From Pithys albifrons albifrons (lineage: Eukaryota > Chordata > Aves > Passeriformes > Thamnophilidae), in NCBI RefSeq assembly GCF_047495875.1, contig NC_092459.1, positions 35,931,634 to 35,995,633 of the forward strand: a stretch of 64,000 nt of DNA. Direction: 5' to 3'. The stretch's first letter is position 1; every line of letters begins with the position of its first letter. The notes beneath the pieces were generated by a model. It was given only the letters and a program-made list of their open reading frames with translations, searched no databases and was not told the origin of the DNA. The position numbers and the translations under genes were made by a program. Below, piece by piece: positions 61,501-64,000 of this stretch.

Positions 61501-63733
61501 TCTGATAGTAAAACAAATTGACAATGGCAGGCGAAGTCACTGAAAGGTTAAAACAACAGCATTTCAAACACTGGAGAAGAACAAGCACTCAAATAACACC
61601 TAAAACTCTTGAATTTTTCAAAGATGACAAAATTTAAACACAAGAAAAAGAGTAAGAAGTGGAAACTCCTGTAGCTACAAGCTACATGTTCAGCAAAATA
61701 TACAAACTCTTTTCTAGATTTATAGTTTTTGTGAAAGATCAGAGCTTTGCTGACTTCAAGAGTGAACCAGTGATTCTAAGAGTCTGGTCGCACTGAAAAT
61801 GACTTTCACTGAAATCCATAAAAAACCCCAGCTCTCTTAAGGAATGGTAAGCCAGACAAAAAAAATAAATACTTGGCCCCTTAAAACAACATTAACACTT
61901 TTTAAATTAATATTGTTAATTTAAACTATGATTCTATGTGTGCAGAGTTTACACAAAAGGAAGCCTGCAAGCCAGTGTACTTTCTTCATCTTCAGGTGTA
62001 TTTCAGTTTTTCTGCAGTAGCCCCCAACAACATAGTGAAAAACATCTTCATGTTGACTCCAAATATGAAGAGTTTTCTATTTCATTAAAAGGCAAATATG
62101 TATTTCCAAAAGAAAAATGCTATGTGCCATTTACTACATAAAAGGTTTGTTTTCCTTTATCTGTAATCAATTCTACCCACTAATAAAGCAATTTCTGGAG
62201 TCTCATGTGTTTACTTTCAGGGCCTGGGACATAAGCATTCCTGTATTTGTCTCAGTAAAGTAAGCTAGAATAGAAAAAAAATACTTTCTCAATATAACAC
62301 TAAACCGTTTCTCTGCTGCTTCTTTTTATATTTGCCCAAGGTCAATTCTGCATGCAGACAAAGAGTGCACATGCATTTGTATACACAATTACACATATTT
62401 GTGTACTACACAGATATACATGCACATACAGACAGCTATATAAATATATATATATATATCTATTACATATATGTACACACAGAGATTTACATGCAGATGT
62501 AAAGCACCAAAGTTACAAGTTCTAGCCAGGGATCCTGAATCTCATGAAAGGAATATAGGACTTTCTCCAGCCTTCTTCTTACCTTCTTGCACAAGTCTTG
62601 GCCACATAATCTGCTGTCAGTTTGTACTGCCAGAGGACACCTAAGTATTCCATTGCAGGCCACAGCTGAACCTGACTGCAGAGCTGGTTTAGCAAGGCAG
62701 GATCTAACTGGCTGGAGATGGTGTCTTCAGGAAACCTTTCTTCTGAACGACTATCTCTAACTCCTTTTGCTCTCAGGTGTGAATGCACAGCTTGCAAAAA
62801 AATCTGTAGCTGACCTGTTTGACAGAATGTAAGAAGTACGTAAATGCACATACTGTATTTCTTGCCAGTGAACATTTAACATATACAGAAAGAAAGGAGA
62901 CGACAGAAATCATCCTGTTGGGCTCTTCCAAAGTGGTACCTACCCAGATTAACATCTTCTAAATGATTGGCTCTTATTATCAGGCCATCAGCTTGCAGCA
63001 ATGCTTTCTTCATGCTCATTCCTGTGGCAGCAATTTTCAGACAGCACATTTTTTCCTGCCATCTACTTTCTCCAAAGGACAATCTTAGCTCCAAGATGTT
63101 AAGTGGTTTGCTGAGGACTTTTAACTGAGAGAAACATTCCATGCCCAGTTTATCCTGGAAACGTGGAAAGGACAATTTGTTTCAGCAGCACTAACAAAAC
63201 AGTATTTGTGACTACAGTCAAAACTCAGAATTCAAATTCACATGCACACAACTGAAGTCCAAGTATATATAAACCAGCCTGCAACAACAACTAAACGATC
63301 TTTTGGTAACCCTATTCATTACAGCAGGAAGACAGAAATTGAAACAGTTGGCCACAATTCCTCCTTGTCAAGTTGTTGAGTTTTTTTCCTTCACTAAGAA
63401 ACCACATAGATTATGCAGACAAACAATACCTCAACATGGCAACTTAACTAAACCAGAGGCAATAAAATACACAAAATAATAAAAAACACAAGCAGCTACT
63501 GTCACTTATAAGAAACTGCAATTTACATCTGCAATTTAAACACATTTGCTTAGAAAAATCTCAAGTTTTTAGTAAGCACTTAATGTTCTTCAGAGTCCCA
63601 CAAAGTAACTACCTTAAAGGGAAGTGGTCTTCTTAGAGACTTCTGTAATATCTTCATATTAGCAGAAATACCAGCAGGGTTGACCAAACAGCTCTGAATC
63701 TGCTTTGAAACAGATTGAATTTCCCTGGAAATC
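22353..63733 (-). CDS. MDN1: MDN1 (midasin), 3' half: 49 coding exons
   Basis: Midasin (yeast Rea1/Mdn1) is a giant nuclear AAA+ ATPase. It pulls assembly factors such as NLE1/Rsa4 and WDR12/Ytm1 off pre-60S ribosomes using its C-terminal MIDAS domain. The 49 exons here total about 8.54 kb of CDS, about 2,845 codons, roughly half the vertebrate protein. They cover the helical tail (63.7-40.3 kb), the Asp/Glu-rich region (about 40.2-31.9 kb) and the VWA/MIDAS domain (about 28.8-22.4 kb). The MIDAS motif DDSSS is in the exon 27874-28048, and the later SDGRG loop is in 23909-24051. Phases agree at every junction except one unresolved donor near 60545. The protein matches human midasin closely at the C-terminus and weakly in the acidic region. 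The AAA+ ring lies outside the window. Exon labels W1-W49 below run 5' to 3' in the transcript. Confidence 0.96.
23909..24051 (-). CDS. MDN1: MDN1 W48, MIDAS loop exon
   Basis: 143 bp. It encodes TAQLLLIVSDGRGLFLEG, with the SDGRG loop of the metal site, and ends LDNPNSR. The donor is GTAAGT and the exon ends phase 0. Confidence 0.95.
24052..26112 (-). other. MDN1: MDN1 intron with one SINE
   Basis: A 2.06 kb intron. Apart from the composite SINE at 24223-24568 I see no element I can name. Confidence 0.5.
24223..24568 (-). mobile_element. composite tRNA-Gln/5S SINE
   Basis: A 346 bp SINE, same strand as MDN1. Read on the minus strand it has a tRNA-Gln-like head (about 24497-24564: GGTCCCATGGTGTAAAGG, CTCTGGACTCTGAATCC, B box GAGTTCGAGTCTC). 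A shortened 5S-like segment (about 24398-24470) and the body shared with the copies at 17.2, 31.5 and 59.0 kb follow. Box C of the 5S part is missing: AGTAC joins directly to CGGGTGCTGTG. Flanking CAGACTT repeats at 24216-24222 and 24569-24575 look like a target-site duplication. Confidence 0.88.
26113..26176 (-). CDS. MDN1: MDN1 W47
   Basis: 64 bp. Reads FLESSANMFAAAQQLSQ, part of the VWA domain. Starts phase 0 after CTCTGCAG and ends phase 1 at GTGAGC. Confidence 0.94.
27045..27159 (-). CDS. MDN1: MDN1 W46
   Basis: 115 bp. Reads FGETVQLLHPFHEQF and ends CKFQQKKTRIAQ. VWA domain; the donor is GTACAC. Confidence 0.94.
27254..27327 (-). CDS. MDN1: MDN1 W45
   Basis: 74 bp. Reads LAYESLAVIGNALTLLEVG, directly after the MIDAS motif exon. 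The donor is GTGAGT. Confidence 0.94.
27874..28048 (-). CDS. MDN1: MDN1 W44, MIDAS DxSxS exon
   Basis: 175 bp. Reads GKRLNMRKVIPYIASQF and QYQICLAIDDSSSMIDNH. DDSSS is the metal-ion-dependent adhesion site that holds the Mg ion used to grip substrate UBL domains. The donor is GTAAAA. Confidence 0.96.
28684..28799 (-). CDS. MDN1: MDN1 W43
   Basis: 116 bp. Reads PLSQQLCEQLRLILEPTQ, which leads into the MIDAS domain. The donor is GTAAGT. Confidence 0.94.
29691..29780 (-). CDS. MDN1: MDN1 W42
   Basis: 90 bp, phase 0 at both ends. Reads IRDPEELRKELERQLEAWQ. The acceptor is CTTCTAG and the donor is GTTTGT. Confidence 0.92.
29781..31928 (-). other. MDN1: MDN1 intron with one SINE
   Basis: A 2.15 kb intron. 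Its donor-proximal end carries the composite SINE at 31535-31897. The rest, 29781-31500, shows nothing I recognise; an open stretch at 30575-30922 has no recognisable protein. Confidence 0.5.
31535..31897 (+). mobile_element. composite tRNA-Gln/5S SINE with perfect 14 bp target duplication
   Basis: A 363 bp SINE antisense to MDN1. The head at 31539-31608 is tRNA-Gln-like (CACTCTGGACTCTGAATCCC, B box GAGTTTGAGTCTC at 31589-31601). A 5S-like segment at about 31631-31702 keeps GATCTCGGATGCTCAGCAGG but lacks box C, with the junction near 31690. The common body follows (GCTCGCTCGGCCGTGGCAGA) and the tail is ACTATACTAT. The direct repeat TATGTTTAAGATGA is identical at 31521-31534 and 31898-31911, good evidence for retrotransposition. 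Confidence 0.92.
31929..32086 (-). CDS. MDN1: MDN1 W41
   Basis: 158 bp. Acidic (VESEIQTFDSEDVND), then the more conserved STIHTAHQFLMDTPQ. The donor GTATGA lies only 17 bp from the SINE target repeat. Confidence 0.93.
32087..33555 (-). other. MDN1: MDN1 intron, no recognised element
   Basis: 1.47 kb of AT-rich intron. I see no repeat or RNA gene. Confidence 0.45.
33556..33726 (-). CDS. MDN1: MDN1 W40, acidic
   Basis: 171 bp. Reads EEKEEGDSEDAAMETEMQDE. Part of the Asp/Glu-rich region; (G)AT start after TGTACAG, donor GTACAT. Confidence 0.9.
34203..34404 (-). CDS. MDN1: MDN1 W39, basic patches
   Basis: 202 bp. Reads SFKRKPGQADNERSMGDHNE and HVHKRLRTIE, well conserved basic stretches inside the acidic region and a likely nuclear-localisation segment. 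Ends phase 1; donor GTATGG. Confidence 0.95.
34564..34665 (-). CDS. MDN1: MDN1 W38
   Basis: 102 bp, phase 0. Reads ANQSEGHESTRMARMASQKQ. The acceptor is TTTTTTCAG and the donor is GTTCAT. Confidence 0.92.
35021..35182 (-). CDS. MDN1: MDN1 W37, acidic
   Basis: 162 bp, phase 0. Reads EEDGKDDSEMDEQIPEADKR. The donor is GTAAAT. The intron upstream of it is mostly an old CR1. Confidence 0.92.
35255..36195 (+). mobile_element. old, degraded CR1 LINE
   Basis: About 0.94 kb, antisense to MDN1, filling most of one 1.15 kb intron. A short piece reads VVVVFLDFSNAFDTVCQGIL, the reverse-transcriptase FSKAFDT block. Later come RT/3' pieces such as CTGAGGAGCAACCTTATTGG. Many stops and frameshifts show it is much older than the copies at 7.4 and 20.7 kb. 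Boundaries are approximate. Confidence 0.85.
36337..36656 (-). CDS. MDN1: MDN1 W36, acidic
   Basis: 320 bp. Extreme Glu/Asp content (EENDFEIDDKLGDLNEAEK, EDAGEEEEEE). Ends GDQGLQPQ before GTAGAG. Known to be a flexible low-complexity region in midasin. Confidence 0.94.
37282..37417 (-). CDS. MDN1: MDN1 W35
   Basis: 136 bp. Reads REYDENEVDPYHGQQEKEPE, a conserved anchor in the acidic region. The acceptor is CTGACAG and the donor is GTACAG. Confidence 0.94.
38103..38246 (-). CDS. MDN1: MDN1 W34
   Basis: 144 bp, phase 0. Reads EDSELVAKDDNVGTGNKD and ends HEQIDE. The acceptor is CTTAATAG and the donor is GTAAGA. Confidence 0.93.
38462..38631 (-). CDS. MDN1: MDN1 W33 with Asp-codon run
   Basis: 170 bp. 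Reads DKLDERLWGDEDDDDDEDAS and ends TEETGPGMDE. The Asp run is made of GAT repeats and may vary in length. The donor is GTAAAG. Confidence 0.93.
39340..39577 (+). mobile_element. CR1 LINE 3' fragment
   Basis: About 240 bp in an MDN1 intron. It has the CR1 3' landmarks TGAGCACTGGAACAGGCTCC and GGAGTTGGACTTCAATGATTCC, and ends in a GGGTATTCTATGATTG tail. Diverged and 5'-truncated. Confidence 0.85.
39687..39828 (-). CDS. MDN1: MDN1 W32
   Basis: 142 bp. Reads EGEDNAIEMSEDFEGKMHDG, a conserved acidic segment. It is the acceptor exon of the GC-AG intron. The donor is GTTTGG. Confidence 0.93.
40055..40192 (-). CDS. MDN1: MDN1 W31, with GC splice donor
   Basis: 138 bp, phase 0. Reads GFCLPKELLEDEAGEGATEF and ends KIESEDQ. 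The intron that follows begins GCAAGT, not GT. CAG|GCAAGTG is the classic GC-AG donor, and the reading frame requires it. Confidence 0.93.
40323..40484 (-). CDS. MDN1: MDN1 W30
   Basis: 162 bp, phase 0. Reads VFNQSCYLLVRLKPMLCKYS and ends FTELAQK. Last part of the helical tail before the acidic region. The donor is GTAAGT. Confidence 0.95.
40813..41652 (+). mobile_element. LTR-like insertion
   Basis: An 840 bp AT-rich block that looks like a retroviral LTR. Several degenerate copies of a TTAGTGAAATATG motif lie at 40910-41075, then a TATA box (AATATAAAAGC, about 41273). A TTGGTGTCTGTGTTTCTTGTG stretch lies near its end, with CCTGGCA at 41624-41630. Identical 10-base repeats CTCTTGAGAC flank it at 40803-40812 and 41653-41662. 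Ten bases is longer than usual for a retroviral insertion, so the class and exact ends are uncertain. No coding part is present. Confidence 0.6.
41672..41844 (-). CDS. MDN1: MDN1 W29
   Basis: 173 bp. Reads DAASFDVIKAGHITKLLDED and ends YTSDKHK. The donor GTAAAA is within 20 bp of the LTR-like insertion. Confidence 0.94.
42067..42213 (-). CDS. MDN1: MDN1 W28
   Basis: 147 bp. Reads IQQLDEEFMEHFSTKVEAVI and ends EEEESPEEN. The donor is GTAAGT. Confidence 0.94.
42547..42773 (-). CDS. MDN1: MDN1 W27
   Basis: 227 bp. Reads MSCLLEVSAQLQGIESLFLP and ends LLASMSNCS. The donor is GTAAGG. Confidence 0.94.
42850..42982 (+). mobile_element. tRNA-Ile-headed SINE with CR1-like tail
   Basis: A diverged copy antisense to MDN1. 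It has a tRNA-like head with GTGGGTTCAATCTCTGTAC as B-box region, then the CR1-type end TTAAGAGTTGGACTTTATGA, TTCCTTCCAATCC and TATTCTGTGATTCTGTG. It is the same family as the copy at 17.6 kb. Confidence 0.75.
43209..43688 (-). CDS. MDN1: MDN1 W26
   Basis: 480 bp. Reads NLLGYIQEIDSRLTADREYN, WFIQCCPKEELTEC and LANVKTMKAEVDKIRQQSHD. Helical tail. The donor is GTGAGT. Confidence 0.95.
43689..44835 (-). other. MDN1: MDN1 intron, no recognised element
   Basis: 1.15 kb, AT-rich with T-rich runs near 43845-43870 and TTTTG repeats near 44180-44205. No mobile element seen. Confidence 0.45.
44836..44951 (-). CDS. MDN1: MDN1 W25
   Basis: 116 bp, phase 0 start. Reads IERCRGFTAHLLQMLVRQRR and ends TEQWILL. 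The acceptor is TTCTTTAG and the donor is GTATTT. Confidence 0.94.
46037..46142 (-). CDS. MDN1: MDN1 W24
   Basis: 106 bp. Reads EISSAWDGCQKYFYRSLARH and ends LLAPAK. The donor is GTAAAA. Confidence 0.94.
46997..47123 (-). CDS. MDN1: MDN1 W23
   Basis: 127 bp. Reads LSYRKGLSWSRSKGYHNLLY and ends HELDA. The donor is GTATGT after CAC. Confidence 0.94.
48048..48194 (-). CDS. MDN1: MDN1 W22
   Basis: 147 bp. Reads KHIQMQKQRALSDLFKSLAK, a conserved Lys/Gln-rich helix. The donor is GTGAGC. Confidence 0.94.
48317..48476 (-). CDS. MDN1: MDN1 W21
   Basis: 160 bp. Reads EALPEEWQDGITFHTESLQY and ends LVENLDQFT. The donor is GTAAAG. Confidence 0.94.
48477..49879 (-). other. MDN1: MDN1 intron, no recognised element
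   Basis: 1.4 kb. An open stretch at 48632-48919 has no recognisable protein and lies inside the intron. I see no named repeat. Confidence 0.45.
49880..50075 (-). CDS. MDN1: MDN1 W20
   Basis: 196 bp. Reads TLFKFMKKFEVVLNEPCQPA and ends SARTDVAK. The donor is GTGACT. Confidence 0.93.
50270..50343 (-). CDS. MDN1: MDN1 W19
   Basis: 74 bp. Reads EFVKISKWNDVSFWAIKQSV. The acceptor is CTAATAG and the donor is GTAACT. Confidence 0.94.
50794..50903 (-). CDS. MDN1: MDN1 W18
   Basis: 110 bp. Reads LCSILWNLYHYYKQFSECVE and ends PIEKELK. The donor is GTAAAA. Confidence 0.94.
51079..51225 (-). CDS. MDN1: MDN1 W17
   Basis: 147 bp. Reads TEQMDLKTLVSTLQAFIEGS and FHCHVLLMPQVAEK. The donor is GTAAGT. Confidence 0.94.
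51226..52350 (-). other. MDN1: MDN1 intron, no recognised element
   Basis: 1.1 kb, AT-rich; I see nothing I can name. Confidence 0.45.
52351..52475 (-). CDS. MDN1: MDN1 W16
   Basis: 125 bp. Reads CWSVSLDNVMKQHVEKSTKH. The donor is GTAAGT. Confidence 0.94.
53185..53279 (-). CDS. MDN1: MDN1 W15
   Basis: 95 bp. Reads DWEENASRALSLRKHLDLVT and ends WRKLEL. The donor is GTAAGA. Confidence 0.94.
53502..53597 (-). CDS. MDN1: MDN1 W14
   Basis: 96 bp, phase 0. Reads LLVVMDRIRGFPLSSPLSKF and ends LLAKAQ. The donor is GTAAGA. Confidence 0.94.
54257..54492 (-). CDS. MDN1: MDN1 W13
   Basis: 236 bp. Reads MNDSLLGSQLLLSTLLRNTF and ends WPEHPVLVQ. The donor CAG|GTCGAA is weak but is the only in-frame one that joins LLVVMDRI. 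Confidence 0.91.
55449..55722 (-). CDS. MDN1: MDN1 W12
   Basis: 274 bp. Starts DFEDITAQPSLEEKMETEE and ends CLVSQLYPLI. The donor is GTAAGA. Confidence 0.94.
56423..56584 (-). CDS. MDN1: MDN1 W11
   Basis: 162 bp, phase 0. Reads AIVNEWDEQERRAQEQEAME and EEEEEEEFRKRFPFHEK. A short acidic-basic linker. The donor is GTAATA. Confidence 0.94.
56992..57688 (-). CDS. MDN1: MDN1 W10, largest exon
   Basis: 697 bp. Starts LLHERMQKLKEQISSLSRKK; reads AVQNLLNEEASWQQSHHHF and LLTFPSVGRAFPTYFARAEI, and ends QLFRHLCQ. The acceptor is TTAACAG and the donor is GTAACA. Confidence 0.95.
57689..58808 (-). other. MDN1: MDN1 intron, no recognised element
   Basis: 1.1 kb. Two overlapping minus-strand open stretches near 58.0-58.4 kb are hydrophobic but resemble no protein I know, and they lie inside the intron. 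Confidence 0.45.
58809..58918 (-). CDS. MDN1: MDN1 W9
   Basis: 110 bp. Reads LYQLECEWKTYNFSSQLHTG and ends NYVHPHI. The acceptor is CTTTTTAG and the donor is GTAACA. Confidence 0.94.
59008..59321 (-). mobile_element. 5S-rRNA-derived SINE, 5S-type copy
   Basis: A 314 bp SINE in an MDN1 intron, same strand as the gene. The 5S-like part is about 59199-59303 and keeps box C (minus-strand CTTGGATGGGAGACC at 59226-59240) and GATCTCGGAAGCTAAGCAGG. The body is the same as in the 17.2 kb copy, and the end is GTTCGCGAAGC-like with a CACACACA tail. AAGTTCT occurs at 59001-59007 and 59322-59328 as a probable target-site duplication. Confidence 0.88.
59444..59825 (-). CDS. MDN1: MDN1 W8
   Basis: 382 bp. 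Reads IMIGRQLSALVDLVPVDLQE, ETAWRGSLWVIIGLVQIQVW and ends KLKYAKEE. A very conserved stretch of the tail. The donor is GTGAAT. Confidence 0.95.
59922..60136 (-). CDS. MDN1: MDN1 W7
   Basis: 215 bp, phase 0 start. Reads GPGILTRAVFSKCFFEILTS and ends AVSSTADF. The donor is GTATTA. Confidence 0.94.
60279..60449 (-). CDS. MDN1: MDN1 W6
   Basis: 171 bp, phase 0 at both ends. Reads VSLEEMSVLSSQLVSAVFAS and MDPDYWLTWRPLPATEEKN. The donor is GTTTGT. Confidence 0.93.
60545..60646 (-). CDS. MDN1: MDN1 W5 (3' end unresolved)
   Basis: Reads ETVSLQEAYSFLEKRCKQIL and CEFEKDLEEY. The acceptor is the second AG of CACAGACAG, because the first would bring in a stop. The donor must be phase 0. The in-frame GTs, after 60554, 60545 or 60527, all have poor consensus, so the end given is a guess. 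Confidence 0.75.
61312..61438 (-). CDS. MDN1: MDN1 W4
   Basis: 127 bp. Reads ENCSPELSARSDVAQFIAFC and ends LWHLLHLNE. The donor is GTAAGG. Confidence 0.94.
61439..62582 (-). other. MDN1: MDN1 intron with TA repeat
   Basis: 1.14 kb. It holds a short (TA)n tract at about 62439-62460 within AT- and CA-rich sequence. No mobile element seen. Confidence 0.5.
62583..62814 (-). CDS. MDN1: MDN1 W3
   Basis: 232 bp. Reads IFLQAVHSHLRAKGVRDSRS and QLWPAMEYLGVLWQYKLTA. The donor is GTAAGA. Confidence 0.94.
62944..63154 (-). CDS. MDN1: MDN1 W2
   Basis: 211 bp, phase 0 start. Reads DKLGMECFSQLKVLSKPLNI and ends ANHLEDVNL. The donor is GTAGGT. Confidence 0.94.
63613..63733 (-). CDS. MDN1: MDN1 W1, first MDN1 exon in the window
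   Basis: 121 bp. Reads ISREIQSVSKQIQSCLVNPA and ends KSLRRPLPFK. The acceptor is GTCTGCAAG and the donor is GTAGTT. Exons further upstream lie beyond the window. Confidence 0.9.
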
Positions 63734-64000
63734 CTTGCAGACAAAAAAAAAGGAGGAATGGGGAGAGAAAAAAGCCCACACAGTTAACTGAAGGTTGAGA
63801 AATAAGACAAAAGGATGCAGAAGAAAGGCAAGCCCTTCTCTTATCTTTCATTAAAGGGAGAGAAATTCTAAATGATCATTTGAGCAAGCAGAAGCCCAAT
63901 GTTAGGAACCCTGAATTTTAAAAATGAACAGCTATTTAATATGCTGTACTTGCATCACTAATGGGCCACAACTTGGACACTAATGGCAAACACTGCTAAT

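Overview
This window looks like nuclear DNA from a bird. It holds spliced vertebrate genes with GT-AG introns, several CR1 LINE copies with the typical (ATTCTATR)n tails, tRNA-Ile-headed SINEs with CR1-like tails, and a solo endogenous-retrovirus LTR. The gene order ANKRD6 (+), LYRM2 (-), MDN1 (-) matches the order I recall for the human 6q15 region. No bacterial or plasmid feature is present. I cannot name the species. A nearly complete CR1 reverse-transcriptase region and a 5S-rRNA-derived SINE suggest a lineage with fairly recent retrotransposon activity.

Layout. About 0.7-14.7 kb (+): the last eleven coding exons of ANKRD6 (diversin), with three 33-residue ankyrin-repeat exons, a shorter fourth, a basic linker and C-terminal coiled coils. 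Intron 7 carries a 1.75 kb CR1. About 14.7-18.9 kb: the spacer between convergent genes, with a solo LTR, a 5S-derived SINE and a tRNA-Ile SINE. About 19.4-20.7 kb (-): all three coding exons of LYRM2 (90 codons before the stop) and its GC-rich promoter. Two CR1 copies in opposite orientation flank its first two exons. About 21.6-63.7 kb (-): the 3' half of MDN1 (midasin), 49 coding exons and about 2,845 codons. They cover the long tail, the Asp/Glu-rich region and the C-terminal MIDAS (VWA) domain. The AAA+ ring lies upstream, beyond the window.

The three genes act in separate pathways. ANKRD6 modulates Wnt/planar-polarity signalling. LYRM2 is a small mitochondrial LYR protein. MDN1 remodels pre-60S ribosomes. 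MDN1 and LYRM2 lie head-to-tail, and nearly all the space between the MDN1 poly(A) signal and the LYRM2 promoter is one CR1 copy.

The most unusual content is a family of four SINE insertions, each with target-site duplications. All share a 5S-rRNA-like segment and a common body. Two keep a 5S-type internal promoter with box C. The other two carry a tRNA-Gln-like head, and their 5S segment has lost box C. This looks like a promoter replacement inside one SINE family.
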